A stretch of DNA of 37,091 nucleotides from an uncultured beta proteobacterium (GCA_902826155.1 CADEDU010000011.1:1-37091), one strand, 5' to 3'; counted from the first letter of the stretch, positions 1 through 11,461 are shown. Numbers and translations: made by a program. The notes: generated from the letters alone by a model not told the origin.

Positions 1-52
1 GGCGCGCATTCTAATCGCTCAGGGCTGCGACACCGAGCGATATCGCCTCAGC

Positions 53-152
53 CCCCGCGGGGGCTCGCCTCTATCCCCGTCTCTATCCCCGCGGGGGCTC
101 GTCCCTGTCCCTGCGGGGGCCGTTCTCGATCCCTGCGAGGGCCCGTCCCTAT
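53..152. repeat. Degenerate 22-bp tandem repeat array
   Basis: Four 22-bp units lie at 53-74, 87-108, 109-130 and 131-152, with a 12-bp partial unit at 75-86. Each unit starts with CCC(C/T)GCG(G/A)GGGC and ends with a pyrimidine-rich TC(T/C)C(T/G)(A/G)T tail. The first unit also forms the palindrome GCCCCCGCGGGGGC at 51-64. The array stops where the substrate-binding protein promoter begins. It is a simple sequence repeat without spacers, so it is not a CRISPR. The preceding 50 bases show nothing I can identify. Confidence 0.85.
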
Positions 153-155
153 AAT
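150..155 (+). promoter_or_regulatory. Consensus -10 box for the substrate-binding protein gene
   Basis: TATAAT is a perfect sigma-70 -10 hexamer. It is formed by the last three bases of the final 22-bp repeat plus the next three bases. No good -35 hexamer sits 16-18 bases upstream; the repeat occupies that space. A start near 162 would give a leader of about 30 bases to the ATG at 192. The box is seen directly; its use as a promoter is inferred. Confidence 0.55.
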
Positions 156-191
156 GGGGACGATACGAATCCAAACGTGGAGCCCTCTCTC

Positions 192-2781
<2,590 letters not shown>

Positions 2782-2807
2782 ATTGCGGATCCGTCGGCGC
2801 TTGGTCG

Positions 2808-2851
2808 GCGCTCATTCAGCGCTCATTCCGCGCTCATTCCGCGCTCAGTCC
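2808..2851. repeat. Four tandem 11-bp repeats between convergent genes
   Basis: Units GCGCTCATTCA, GCGCTCATTCC, GCGCTCATTCC and GCGCTCAGTCC run head to tail at 2808-2818, 2819-2829, 2830-2840 and 2841-2851. The array ends two bases before the stop codon of the minus-strand substrate-binding protein and 26 bases after the adenine deaminase stop. No hairpin with a T-run is present in this gap, so the array is not an obvious terminator. Confidence 0.9.
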
Positions 2852-2853
2852 GT

Positions 2854-4449
2854 TCACTGCCCCTTGAACTCGAACGCGTAAGTACGCTCGTCGGTGCGCG
2901 GCACGTAACTCAGCCCCTTGCGCGTGGCCCAGACGTTGACCTGGTGGTGCAGCGGGATGATCCCCAGATCACCCATCGCCACCGCGGTCGCCTCCTGCAA
3001 CAGCTTTTCGCGCTTCGGATCGTCGACGGTGCGAAGCGCCTCGGCCAACAGTCCATCCATCTTCGGGCTGGTATAGCGTCCGCGATTGGTGGTGCCCATG
3101 CCCTTGTCGCGATCGAACGTGGCGAGGAGCGCCTTGAGCGGTGAGGACGCTTCGCCGGTATCGGAGCCCCACCCCACCAGCATGAAGCTGAACTCCAGCT
3201 TGTTGGCGCGCGAAAAGTAGACCGACGCCGGCATCGTCTCCACCTTCGCCGCGATGCCTACGCGCGTGAGCATTTGCGCCAGTGCCTGGCAGATCTGATC
3301 GTCGTTGATGTAGCGATCGTTCGGACCGTGAATGGTCAGGCCGAAGCCGTCGGGGTAACCCGCCTCGGCCAACAGTTTCTTCGCACCGTCCGGGTCGAAG
3401 GCTTCGGCCTTGATCGCGGGGTTGTGGCCAAAGAATCCTTCAGGCATCAACTGCCCACTGGGCACGGCAAGCCCTTCCATCAGCCGATCGGCGATCGCCT
3501 GACGATTGATCGCCTTGGAGATCGCACGGCGCACGCGTACGTCCTTCAGCGGATTCTTGTCGAGCGGCTTGCCGGCTTTGTCGAACACGTGCGGCGATTT
3601 GTCGCGATTGGAGTCGATGTGCAGATAGATGATGCGATTGGAGATCACCCGATGCAGCGCAAGGTTCGCGTTGCCGCGCAGCTTGGCATGGTCGGCGGTG
3701 GGCACGTTTTCGATCGCCTGCACGTCGCCGGCCAGCAAGGCGGCGACCCGTGCGGCATCGGTGGGGATCACGCGCAGGGTCACTTTCTCCCATGCGGGCT
3801 TGCCGCCCCAATAGCCGTCATTGCGCTGCAGTTCGATGCGATCGCCCTTGGCCCAGCGTGCGAACTTGTACGGCCCGGTGCCGACCGTCGCCTTGCCGGC
3901 GTTAAAATCCTCCGGGTTGGCGTTGGCCGCGGCCTTGCGCGACACGATCAGCACCGCGCCCACCTCCACCGGCAGCAGCGGGTATGGGCCTGCGGTCTTG
4001 AGCCGTACCGTGAGCGGATCGACGATGGTCTTTTCGACAACCGCCTTGGTGTAGATCGTGTACGGACCCGGTGAGTTCTTGATCGTGGCCGGCCGATCGA
4101 GCGAGAACACGACGTCCTCGGCGGTGAATTCGCTGCCGTCGTGGAACTTCACCCCGGGGCGCAGCTTGAGTTCCCAGGTGGTGTCGTCGATCGGTTTCCA
4201 CGACAGTGCGAGCCCCGGCCTGAGGCGCTGGCGTTCATCCTTGTGGATCAACGTGTCGAACACATGTTCGGCGACGTTCGCGTTCGGCGTGAGCAGGTGA
4301 TAGTGTGGGTCGATCGAGGTGACATCGGCCCCCAGCGCCAGCGTGAGCGATTGGGCCACGGCATGCGGAGCGAAGCCCGGCGCAGTCCCCATTGCGCCTG
4401 CCGCAACGCAGACTGCGGCGCAGTATCGCGACATCACACGTAGCTTCAT
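2854..4449 (-). CDS. ABC transporter substrate-binding protein, family 5 (second paralogue)
   Basis: Second periplasmic binding protein of the DppA/OppA family, 531 aa. Residues 1-32 form a Sec signal peptide ending AVA before Q33, with cysteines in the hydrophobic core but no lipobox at the cleavage site. Core motifs mirror the first copy: GADVTSIDPH, RPGLALSW, LRPGVKFHDGSEFTAEDV, VGTGPYKFARW and ALLAGDVQAIENVPT. A strong GAGGAGG ribosome-binding site precedes the ATG at 4449. The gene is divergent from the permease operon at 4506, sharing a 56-bp intergenic region, so it is likely the dedicated receptor of that transporter or co-regulated with it. Two such receptors for a single set of membrane genes could widen the ligand range. 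Ligand unknown. Confidence 0.94.
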   Translation of the reverse strand: MKLRVMSRYCAAVCVAAGAMGTAPGFAPHAVAQSLTLALGADVTSIDPHYHLLTPNANVAEHVFDTLIHKDERQRLRPGLALSWKPIDDTTWELKLRPGVKFHDGSEFTAEDVVFSLDRPATIKNSPGPYTIYTKAVVEKTIVDPLTVRLKTAGPYPLLPVEVGAVLIVSRKAAANANPEDFNAGKATVGTGPYKFARWAKGDRIELQRNDGYWGGKPAWEKVTLRVIPTDAARVAALLAGDVQAIENVPTADHAKLRGNANLALHRVISNRIIYLHIDSNRDKSPHVFDKAGKPLDKNPLKDVRVRRAISKAINRQAIADRLMEGLAVPSGQLMPEGFFGHNPAIKAEAFDPDGAKKLLAEAGYPDGFGLTIHGPNDRYINDDQICQALAQMLTRVGIAAKVETMPASVYFSRANKLEFSFMLVGWGSDTGEASSPLKALLATFDRDKGMGTTNRGRYTSPKMDGLLAEALRTVDDPKREKLLQEATAVAMGDLGIIPLHHQVNVWATRKGLSYVPRTDERTYAFEFKGQ

Positions 4450-4487
4450 GACGATCCTCCTCGATCGGTGAGCGGAGCCGGCGCGAC

Positions 4488-4497
4488 AGAATACAAT
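4488..4497. promoter_or_regulatory. Overlapping divergent -10 boxes
   Basis: On the plus strand TACAAT occupies 4492-4497, and on the minus strand TATTCT occupies 4488-4493. They share two bases. The plus-strand box ends eight bases before the permease ATG at 4506, so transcription would start at or next to the start codon. The minus-strand box would give a leader of roughly 30 bases containing the GAGGAGG site. The matching -35 regions are weak on both strands, so this remains a prediction. Confidence 0.45.
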
Positions 4498-4505
4498 CGC
4501 GCGCC

Positions 4506-5480
4506 ATGCTCGTCTTCATTCTTCGTCGTCTGGCGCAAAGCATCGTCGTGCTGGCGGCGATGTCGGTGCTGGTGTTCGTCGGCGTGTATGCGATCGGCAA
4601 CCCGATCGACATCCTGATCAACCCGCAGGCCGATCAGGCCGATATCGAGCGCGCCACGAAGGCGCTGGGACTGGATCGGCCGTTGTGGGAGCAGTACTGG
4701 CGCTTCCTCACGCAGGCGTTGGCGGGCGATCTGGGCCGCTCGTTCGCGTTCAACGTGCCGGCGATCCAGCTCATCATGGAGCGCATGCCGGCGACGATGG
4801 AACTGGCCGTGGCCGCGCTGCTGATCGCGATCGTGTTCGGCATTCCGCTCGGATTGTGGGCGGGCCTGCGGCCGCAATCGTGGATCGGCAAATCGATCAT
4901 GGCGGGCTCGATCCTGGGCTTTTCGCTGCCGACATTCTGGGTCGGGCTGATGCTGATCATGGTGTTCTCGGTGATGCTGGGCTGGTTGCCTTCGAGCGGC
5001 CGCGGTCCGACGAGCGAACTGCTCGGCGTGCAGGTGAGCTTCACCTCGCTCACCGGACTTGCGCATCTGGCGATGCCCGCGCTCAATCTGGCACTGCTCA
5101 AACTCTCGCTCGTCATCCGACTCACGCGCGCCGGCACCCGCGAAGCCATGCTGCAGGACTATGTGAAGTTCGCGCGTGCCAAGGGCCTGTCGAACACGCG
5201 CGTAGTCGGCGTGCACGTGCTCAAGAACATCCTGATCCCGATCGTCACCGTGCTCGGCCTGGAGTTCGGCTCGTTGATCGCGTTCTCGATCGTTACCGAA
5301 GCAGTGTTTGCCTGGCCGGGCATGGGTAAGCTGCTGATCGACTCGATCAACGTCCTCGATCGCCCGGTGATCGTGGCGTATTTGCTGATCATCGTGACGA
5401 TCTTCATCGTCATCAATCTGCTGGTCGACCTGGCCTACTCCGCGCTCGATCCGCGGGTCCGCCTGGCGACGAAGGCCTGA
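4506..5480 (+). CDS. ABC transporter permease, DppB/OppB type
   Basis: Inner-membrane subunit (324 aa) of a peptide/nickel-type ABC importer. It starts with the typical MLVFILRRLAQS helix, followed by a periplasmic loop with the family segment ALGLDRPLWEQYWRFL, and about six membrane helices. The cytoplasmic EAA loop that docks with the ATPase is at EAMLQDYVKFARAKGLS. No Shine-Dalgarno sequence is visible before the ATG, and a TACAAT box lies eight bases upstream, which suggests a leaderless message. The next permease starts three bases after the stop. It is the first gene of a four-gene transporter operon. Confidence 0.95.
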   Translation: MLVFILRRLAQSIVVLAAMSVLVFVGVYAIGNPIDILINPQADQADIERATKALGLDRPLWEQYWRFLTQALAGDLGRSFAFNVPAIQLIMERMPATMELAVAALLIAIVFGIPLGLWAGLRPQSWIGKSIMAGSILGFSLPTFWVGLMLIMVFSVMLGWLPSSGRGPTSELLGVQVSFTSLTGLAHLAMPALNLALLKLSLVIRLTRAGTREAMLQDYVKFARAKGLSNTRVVGVHVLKNILIPIVTVLGLEFGSLIAFSIVTEAVFAWPGMGKLLIDSINVLDRPVIVAYLLIIVTIFIVINLLVDLAYSALDPRVRLATKA

Positions 5481-5483
5481 CCG

Positions 5484-6365
5484 ATGCAAGCCGAACAGAC
5501 GCCACTGCAGCGCCTGTGGGCCGATTACGTCGAGTCGAAGATCGCGGTGCTCGGCGCGGTGTTGCTTGTGGCGGTGCTGGCGATCGCCCTGTTCGCGCCC
5601 TTCATCTCGCCGCAGAATCCCTACGATCTGGCGCAGCTCGACATCCTCGATGCCCGCCTGCCGCCGGGCGCTCAGTCCGCCGCCGGCAAGACCTACTGGC
5701 TCGGCACCGACGATCAAGGCCGCGACATGCTCTCGGGCATCTTCTACGGCCTGCGCATCTCGATCGGCGTCGGCGTCGCCTCGACGGTGCTCGCGCTGGC
5801 GATCGGCATCGTCGTGGGCGTGGGTGCGGCGTTTGCAGGCGGCAAGCTCGACGGACTCATCATGCGGCTGGTCGACATCCAGCTGTCGTTTCCGTCGATC
5901 CTGATCGCGCTGATCCTGCTTGCGCTGCTCGGCCAAGGCATCGACAAGATCATCGTGGCACTGGTGGCGGTGCAATGGGCCTATTACGCCCGAACCGTGC
6001 GCAGCGCGGCGCTGGTCGAGCGCGGCAAGGAATACATCGAAGCCGCGCGCTGTCTCGCGCTCCCGACTTCACGCATCGTGTTCCGTCATCTGCTGCCCAA
6101 TTGCCTGGCGCCACTGATCGTGGTCGCCACGGTTCAGGTCGCCCATGCGATCGCGCTGGAAGCGACGCTATCGTTCCTCGGCCTGGGTCTGCCTATCACA
6201 CAGCCCTCGCTCGGTCTGTTGATCGCCAACGGCTTCAACTACCTGCTCTCGGGCAAGTACTGGATCAGCTTCTTCCCCGGCATCGCGCTGCTCACCACGA
6301 TCGTCGCGATCAATCTGGTGGGCGATCAGCTGCGCGACGTGCTCAATCCGCGACTGCAGCGATGA
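5484..6365 (+). CDS. ABC transporter permease, DppC/OppC type
   Basis: Second membrane subunit (293 aa), partner of the DppB-like protein in the translocation pore. It has the N-terminal membrane helix followed by the periplasmic segment YWLGTDDQGRDMLSGIFYG, the hallmark of DppC/OppC proteins, then five further helices. The EAA loop reads GKEYIEAARCLALPTSRIVFR, ending with the HLLPN segment. It starts three bases after the first permease and its stop codon overlaps the ATG of the next ATPase gene as ATGA, which implies translational coupling. C-terminal residues DVLNPRLQR are typical for the family. Confidence 0.95.
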   Translation: MQAEQTPLQRLWADYVESKIAVLGAVLLVAVLAIALFAPFISPQNPYDLAQLDILDARLPPGAQSAAGKTYWLGTDDQGRDMLSGIFYGLRISIGVGVASTVLALAIGIVVGVGAAFAGGKLDGLIMRLVDIQLSFPSILIALILLALLGQGIDKIIVALVAVQWAYYARTVRSAALVERGKEYIEAARCLALPTSRIVFRHLLPNCLAPLIVVATVQVAHAIALEATLSFLGLGLPITQPSLGLLIANGFNYLLSGKYWISFFPGIALLTTIVAINLVGDQLRDVLNPRLQR

Positions 6366-7348
6366 GCACGCCCACGTTGTCGGTCGAGGACCTGCGCACG
6401 CACTTCTTCACCAGGAAGGGCGTGGTGAAGGCAGTCGATGGCGTGTCGCTGTCGCTCGATCGCGGCGAAGTGCTCGGTCTGGTGGGCGAATCGGGATCGG
6501 GCAAGTCGATCACCGGCTTCTCGATTCTCGGGCTGATCGATCCGCCGGGCCGCATCGTGAGCGGGCGCATCCGCCTGGCCGGTGAAGATCTCGCCGCAGC
6601 GAGCGAGTCACGCTGGCGCACGCTGCGCGGCAAACACATCGCGATGATCTTCCAGGATCCGATGATGACGCTCAACCCGGTGTTGCGCGTCGACACGCAG
6701 ATGATCGAAGCCCTGCGCGCGCACGAGTCGATCTCGAGCGCAGCCGCACGCGATCGGGCACGAGAAGCGCTCGCCAGCGTCGGCATCGCCGCACCCGAGG
6801 AGCGGCTTCTCGCCTATCCGCATCAGCTCTCCGGCGGCATGCGCCAACGCGTGGCGATCGCGATCGCGTTTCTCAACAAGCCGGCGCTGATCATCGCCGA
6901 CGAGCCGACCACCGCACTGGACGTCACCATCCAGAGCCAGATCCTGGCGCAGATGCAGGCGCTGTGCCGCGACAGCGGCACCGCGTTGATCTGGATCACC
7001 CACGACCTGGCTGTGGTGGCGGGGTTCGCCGATCGGATCTGCGTGATGTACGCCGGCCGCATCGTCGAGCAAGGCAGCGTGGACGCCATCCTCGATCGGC
7101 CGGCGCATCCGTACACGCGCGGATTGCTCGAATCGGTGCCGAGCCGCAATCGACCCGGTGCACCGCTGCGGCAGATCACGGGGATGGCGCCGTCGCTGCT
7201 CGCGCTGCCGCGCGGATGTGCGTTTCGCGCGCGCTGCGCGCTCGCTCAGCCGGCGTGCAACGACGAGCCCGCGCTCACCCAGATTGGCGCTGGACATCTG
7301 GTGCGCTGCTTCTTTCCCGAGCAGGCGCCGCGCGGACGCGCTACATGA
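6362..7348 (+). CDS. ABC transporter ATP-binding protein, DppD/OppD type
   Basis: Cytoplasmic ATPase subunit of 328 aa. The Walker A motif GESGSGKS is at residues 42-49, the Q-loop is [10 protein letters not shown], the signature is [12 protein letters not shown], Walker B is [12 protein letters not shown] and the switch histidine is in ITHDL. The C-terminal oligopeptide/dipeptide extension carries the cysteine-rich [14 protein letters not shown] pattern of this subfamily, which in some relatives binds an iron-sulfur cluster. The start ATG overlaps the preceding stop (ATGA), which fixes the start. The downstream ATPase gene overlaps in the same way. Confidence 0.95.
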   Translation: MSTPTLSVEDLRTHFFTRKGVVKAVDGVSLSLDRGEVLGLVGESGSGKSITGFSILGLIDPPGRIVSGRIRLAGEDLAAASESRWRTLRGKHIAMIFQDPMMTLNPVLRVDTQMIEALRAHESISSAAARDRAREALASVGIAAPEERLLAYPHQLSGGMRQRVAIAIAFLNKPALIIADEPTTALDVTIQSQILAQMQALCRDSGTALIWITHDLAVVAGFADRICVMYAGRIVEQGSVDAILDRPAHPYTRGLLESVPSRNRPGAPLRQITGMAPSLLALPRGCAFRARCALAQPACNDEPALTQIGAGHLVRCFFPEQAPRGRAT

Positions 7349-8343
7349 AGAGCGAACTGCTCGGCCTGCACGACGTTTCGATGCGCTTCAGCAAACGCCT
7401 CGATGCGATCGAGCGCGCTGCACGCATGCTCGGCGCGCGCGTCGATGCACACACCGTGCACGCGGTCGACGGCGTCGACCTGTCGATCGCCCCGGGCGAG
7501 GTGCTCGGCCTGGTGGGTGAATCGGGCTGCGGCAAGACCACGCTTGGCCGCATCGCGGTAGGGCTGCTTGAGCCGACCACGGGTTCACGCCGATGGAAGG
7601 GGCGGGATCTCGCTCACAGCGATCACGCGGAACGACATGCCGCGCGCCTGGCGATCCAGATGATCTTCCAGGATGCCTACGCCTCGCTCAATCCGCGCTT
7701 GCGGGTGGTCGACATCGTCGGCGAGGCGCCGGTGGTGCACGGACTGATCCAACGGCGCGAGCAGGCCGAGTACGTCGCGCAGATGCTCGAGCAGGTCGGA
7801 CTCGGTCGCGAATTCCTCACGCGCTATCCGCATCAGTTCTCGGGTGGTCAGCGCGCGCGACTGGGCATCGCACGGGCGCTGGCGGTGCGGCCGGAATTTC
7901 TCGTGTGCGACGAAGCGGTCGCGGCGCTCGACGTGTCGATCCAGGCGCAGGTGATCAACCTGTTCATGCGGCTGCGCGAGTCGTTGGGATTGACGTATCT
8001 GTTCATCAGTCACGATCTGGGGGTGGTGCGGCATCTGTCCGATCGCGTCGCGATCATGTACCTGGGCCGCGTGGTCGAGCTGGCCCCGTCCGCGGAACTG
8101 TTCGCCGCACCGAATCATCCGTATGCGCAGGCCCTGCTGGCCGCGGTGCCGAGGCTCGATGCGCGTCGCAAGACGTTCGTGACGGTGGTCGGGGAGATCC
8201 CCTCGCCGCTCGCCCCGCCGCCCGGCTGCCATTTCCATCCACGCTGCCCGCACGCAATGGCGGTCTGTAGAATCGATCGGCCCCCTTTGCGCGAGGTCGC
8301 ACCAGGGCGCCTCTCGGCTTGTCACCTCAACGAACAACGCTGA
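7345..8343 (+). CDS. ABC transporter ATP-binding protein, DppF/OppF type
   Basis: Second ATPase subunit of the same importer, 332 aa. Walker A GESGCGKT spans residues 58-65, the Q-loop is [11 protein letters not shown], the signature is [15 protein letters not shown], Walker B is [10 protein letters not shown] with the catalytic glutamate, and the switch histidine is in ISHDLGVV. The usual proline after that glutamate (DEPVSALD in most relatives) is alanine here. The C-terminal extension ends with cysteine-containing [15 protein letters not shown]. It overlaps the previous gene by four bases. It pairs with the DppD-like subunit to form the nucleotide-binding heterodimer. Confidence 0.95.
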   Translation: MKSELLGLHDVSMRFSKRLDAIERAARMLGARVDAHTVHAVDGVDLSIAPGEVLGLVGESGCGKTTLGRIAVGLLEPTTGSRRWKGRDLAHSDHAERHAARLAIQMIFQDAYASLNPRLRVVDIVGEAPVVHGLIQRREQAEYVAQMLEQVGLGREFLTRYPHQFSGGQRARLGIARALAVRPEFLVCDEAVAALDVSIQAQVINLFMRLRESLGLTYLFISHDLGVVRHLSDRVAIMYLGRVVELAPSAELFAAPNHPYAQALLAAVPRLDARRKTFVTVVGEIPSPLAPPPGCHFHPRCPHAMAVCRIDRPPLREVAPGRLSACHLNEQR

Positions 8344-8400
8344 GCCTCGCTGTTTCGTTGCTCCTTTGTCTCGTATGGTTTGTCGTCTCCTGGAGCCCGC

Positions 8401-9630
8401 ATGGATCGCCAGCAACCGATACGTCCGCAGACCGCCGCGCTGATCGAGCGCCTGGTCGCCTTCGACACGACGAGCCGGAACTCCAACCTCGGGCTGATCG
8501 AATGGGTGCGCGATCACCTGCAACAGCAGGGCGTGGCATCGCGGCTCACCTACGACAGCACGCGCAAGAAGGCGAACCTGTTCGCTACCATCGGCACCGG
8601 CACGCGCGCCGGCATCGTGCTCTCGGGCCACACCGACGTGGTGCCGGTCGACGGCCAGGACTGGCATACCGAGCCATTCAAGGCAACGCTCGCGGGCGAT
8701 CGCTATTTCGGTCGCGGCGTGGCCGACATGAAAAGCTTCATTGCAGCATCGCTAAGCATGGTGCCGCGATTCCTCGCCGCTGAGTTGCGAGCGCCGGTGC
8801 ACTTCGCGCTCTCGTACGACGAGGAAGTGGGCTGCATGGGCGTGCGCGGACTGCTGGAAGATCTGGCGCGCGAGAATATCCGGCCGGCAGGATGCATCGT
8901 CGGCGAGCCCACCGACATGCAGGTGGTCGTGGCGCACAAGGGCAAGCGCTCGTATGCGTGCTGTGTGCGCGGCAAGGAAGCACATTCCGCGCTGACGCCG
9001 CAAGGGGTGAACGCGATCGAATACGCCGCGCGCCTGATCGTCTACATCCGGCACATGGCCGATCGCATGCGCCAGATCGAAGCGCGCGACAACGCGTTCG
9101 ATGTGCCGTTCACGACGTTGCAGACCGGCACGATCGCGGGTGGCACGGCGGTCAACATCGTGCCGCGCGAGTGCAACTTCAATTTCGAGTTCCGCTATCT
9201 GCCCGGCGCCGATCCCGACCGACTGGAACGCGAGATCAAAACCTACGCGAACGACGTGCTGGTTCCCGAGATGCGCGCGGTCGATCCGAATGCAGGCTTC
9301 GCGTTCGAGACGATCTCGGAGATTCCGGGATTGGGCATGCGCGACGACGACCAGCTCACCTATCTGGCGCGGGCGCTGGCACGGGGCGCGACGGTTGGAA
9401 ACGCTGCGGGTGAAGCGGGTGGCAACGCGGAGACACAAGCGGAGCCCGCGAACACCAAGGTCGCCTACGCGACCGAGGCCGGATTGTTTCAGCGGGCCGG
9501 CATCCCGTCGATCATCTGCGGGCCCGGTTCGATCGAGCAGGCGCACAAGCCCGATGAATTCATCACGCTCGATCAGATCGGCAAGTGCGAGGCATTTCTC
9601 GACCGGCTGCTGACCGAGCTGTGCAGCTGA
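8401..9630 (+). CDS. argE: Acetylornithine deacetylase
   Basis: Zinc metallohydrolase of the M20 family (409 aa) that releases acetate from N2-acetylornithine to give ornithine for arginine synthesis. Metal and catalytic residues are visible: H77 and D79 in SGHTDV, D109 in RGVADM, the acid pair E141-E142 in DEEVG, E169 in VGEPTDM and the final histidine in EQAHKPDEF. I chose the ATG at 8401, with GGAG five bases upstream; an upstream TTG at 8380 would add seven residues. A low-complexity stretch of A, G, E and T residues (GNAAGEAGGNAETQAEP) is inserted before the C-terminal metal site. The 57-bp gap to the ABC operon is pyrimidine-rich. ArgJ, encoded at 22243, recycles the acetyl group, so having ArgE as well is partly redundant; action on other N-acyl amino acids is possible. 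Confidence 0.9.
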   Translation: MDRQQPIRPQTAALIERLVAFDTTSRNSNLGLIEWVRDHLQQQGVASRLTYDSTRKKANLFATIGTGTRAGIVLSGHTDVVPVDGQDWHTEPFKATLAGDRYFGRGVADMKSFIAASLSMVPRFLAAELRAPVHFALSYDEEVGCMGVRGLLEDLARENIRPAGCIVGEPTDMQVVVAHKGKRSYACCVRGKEAHSALTPQGVNAIEYAARLIVYIRHMADRMRQIEARDNAFDVPFTTLQTGTIAGGTAVNIVPRECNFNFEFRYLPGADPDRLEREIKTYANDVLVPEMRAVDPNAGFAFETISEIPGLGMRDDDQLTYLARALARGATVGNAAGEAGGNAETQAEPANTKVAYATEAGLFQRAGIPSIICGPGSIEQAHKPDEFITLDQIGKCEAFLDRLLTELCS

Positions 9631-9763
9631 CCCGCTGCGCTGCCGATCCGCGCCCGGCTTGGACACGCTCGGCCCGAACGCGCCCGGTCTGAACCCTCAG
9701 GCGGCCGCCCCGGTTTGAGCCGAGGCGTTGCCGGAGCATTCCGAGACTCACTGCGTCCGATGC

Positions 9764-10150
9764 TTACTGCTGATCGGCCGCCGGTGCCTCGGTGTGCTTG
9801 GTGAGCTTCTCGCGGATGCGCGCGGCCTTACCCGAACGCTCGCGCAGGTAATAAAGCTTCGCGCGGCGGACCGCACCCTTGCGCTTCACTTCGATCGAAG
9901 CGATGAGTGGTGAATAGGTCTGGAAGGTCCGATCGACGCCTTCGCCCGAGGAGATCTTGCGCACCGTGAACGCCGAATTCAAGCCGCGGTTGCGCTTGCC
10001 GATCACCACACCCTCATAGGCCTGTACCCGTTTGCGCTCGCCTTCGATCACGTTGACGTTGACGATCACCGTGTCGCCGGGGGCGAACTCGGGAATGCTC
10101 TTGGCCAGTCGTTGGATCTCTTCCTGTTCCAGTTTCTGCAGCAGGTTCAT
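9764..10150 (-). CDS. rplS: 50S ribosomal protein L19
   Basis: Large-subunit ribosomal protein of 128 aa that sits at the interface of the 50S and 30S subunits. The sequence is typical: [20 protein letters not shown], then [19 protein letters not shown] and the C-terminal [20 protein letters not shown]. The C-terminus extends slightly with an alanine- and glutamine-containing tail. GAGAGG lies about ten bases before the ATG and overlaps the trmD stop region. It is the last gene of rpsP-rimM-trmD-rplS. The 133-bp gap to argE (convergent) holds the palindrome GGCGGCCGCC at 9700-9709 but no convincing terminator. Confidence 0.98.
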   Translation of the reverse strand: MNLLQKLEQEEIQRLAKSIPEFAPGDTVIVNVNVIEGERKRVQAYEGVVIGKRNRGLNSAFTVRKISSGEGVDRTFQTYSPLIASIEVKRKGAVRRAKLYYLRERSGKAARIREKLTKHTEAPAADQQ

Positions 10151-10162
10151 CGTCGGTCCCTC

Positions 10163-10924
10163 TCAATCCTTCGTGTTTCCACCAGCGCCGGGCTCCGCCT
10201 GGAACTCGGCCAGCAACTTGCGCTCTCGCGCATCGAGCGTGCGCCGCTCGAGCAGATCGGGTCGGCGCAACCAGGTCCGACCCAGCGCCTGCTTCAGACG
10301 CCACTGCTCGATCTGCGCGTGATGCCCGGAGAGCAGCACATCGGGCACCCGCTCACCTTCATACACTTCCGGCCGGGTGTAGTGCGGACAGTCGAGCAAT
10401 CCGCTCACGAACGAATCCTGTTCGGCCGATTCACTCGCCCCCAGCACACCGGGCAACTGCCGCACGATGGCATCGATCAGCACCATCGCCGCCAACTCGC
10501 CGCCGGACAACACGTAGTCGCCGACGGACAACTCTTCGTCGATGACGCGTTTGATCAAACGCTCGTCGACACCTTCGTACCGGCCGCAAACCAAAATCAA
10601 TCGCGGCAGCCTCGACAGCTCGACGACCCGCTCGTGCGTGAGCAACCGACCCTGCGGACTCATCAGCACGACATGCGCGGGCACGTCGACAATTCGCTGC
10701 TTCGCCGCAACCACCGCCTGCTCCAGCGGTCCGGCCATCATCACCATTCCCGGGCCACCGCCGTACGGCCGATCGTCGATGGTGCGGTGGTTGTCGGTCA
10801 CGAAATCACGCGGATTCGATAACGACAAGCCCCAGCGCCGTTCCTCCAGCGCCCGCCGGGTGATGCCCGATGCGGTGATCGCCGCGAACATCTCCGGAAA
10901 GATCGTCACGCAGTCGAACTGCAT
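10163..10924 (-). CDS. trmD: tRNA (guanine-N1)-methyltransferase
   Basis: SPOUT-class enzyme (253 aa) that methylates G37 of tRNAs reading CNN codons, using S-adenosylmethionine, and prevents +1 frameshifting. The N-terminus [13 protein letters not shown] matches the family, which is why I prefer the ATG at 10924; an in-frame ATG at 10948 would add eight residues. The trefoil-knot SAM site is seen as [13 protein letters not shown] and [14 protein letters not shown], and the tRNA-contact segment [15 protein letters not shown] follows. The gene lies between rimM and rplS with short gaps, as in most proteobacteria. Confidence 0.97.
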   Translation of the reverse strand: MQFDCVTIFPEMFAAITASGITRRALEERRWGLSLSNPRDFVTDNHRTIDDRPYGGGPGMVMMAGPLEQAVVAAKQRIVDVPAHVVLMSPQGRLLTHERVVELSRLPRLILVCGRYEGVDERLIKRVIDEELSVGDYVLSGGELAAMVLIDAIVRQLPGVLGASESAEQDSFVSGLLDCPHYTRPEVYEGERVPDVLLSGHHAQIEQWRLKQALGRTWLRRPDLLERRTLDARERKLLAEFQAEPGAGGNTKD

Positions 10925-10961
10925 CGCCCGCCCGCTTTCGCACCGCATCCGGCGGCGTTCG

Positions 10962-11453
10962 CTACCAGTCGCGTTGCCAATCCACCACGATGCGACCGGC
11001 TTCGGGCCGCACTTCCTGTACGTAGGCCGGAACGAACGGGATCAAGCGCTCCGTCGTTCCGTCCTGCACGCGCAACACTTCCTGAGCACCGTTGGAGAAG
11101 ACCTCGGCCACCTCGCCAAGCGCTTCGCCAACGCCGTTCACCACTGCGAGCCCCACCAGATCGGACCAGTAGAACTCACCCTCTGCCGCTGGCGGCAGGC
11201 TCTCGCGCGGCACCGCCAACTCCTGGCCGCGCAGCACCGCGGCGGCATCGCGATCGTCGACACCCCGCAATTTGGCGACGACGGAACTGCTGTGTACCTC
11301 CCACTGCACTACATCGACTTCTCGCCAGGATGGGTCCTGACCAATCATCCAGCCCGCCAAGGTCGGAAAGCCGGCCGGATCGTCGGAGTACGGGTGAATC
11401 TTGACCCAGCCCTGCACCCCGAACGCTCCAGTGATCCGCCCCATGGAGACCAT
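10962..11453 (-). CDS. rimM: Ribosome maturation factor RimM
   Basis: 16S rRNA processing factor that binds S19 and helps mature the 30S head. With the ATG at 11453 the protein is 163 aa and begins [19 protein letters not shown], the usual RimM N-terminus. The C-terminal PRC-barrel shows [11 protein letters not shown] and ends [13 protein letters not shown] at 11507 would add 18 glycine- and alanine-rich residues and would place the start eight bases after rpsP; it cannot be excluded. A GC-rich hairpin at 11462-11478 covers the ribosome-binding region of the ATG. The trmD start follows shortly after the stop. Confidence 0.93.
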   Translation of the reverse strand: MVSMGRITGAFGVQGWVKIHPYSDDPAGFPTLAGWMIGQDPSWREVDVVQWEVHSSSVVAKLRGVDDRDAAAVLRGQELAVPRESLPPAAEGEFYWSDLVGLAVVNGVGEALGEVAEVFSNGAQEVLRVQDGTTERLIPFVPAYVQEVRPEAGRIVVDWQRDW

Positions 11454-11461
11454 CGTCCCGC

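Noticed and set aside
1..50. Possible tRNA or gene tail at the left edge
   Set aside because: No cloverleaf pairing or coding pattern could be found in this short stretch.
53..152. Possible CRISPR array
   Set aside because: Units are contiguous with no unique spacers and are degenerate; no cas genes are nearby.
4446..5975. Long minus-strand open frame of 509 codons opposite the two permeases
   Set aside because: Its product is mostly R, H, Q, D and E with no domain, and it lies entirely antisense to two clear permease genes. It is an effect of high GC at third codon positions.
9649..9708. Two copies of CGCGCCCGG spaced 30 bases apart between argE and rplS
   Set aside because: Similarity extends over only about 15 bases in GC-rich DNA and could be chance.
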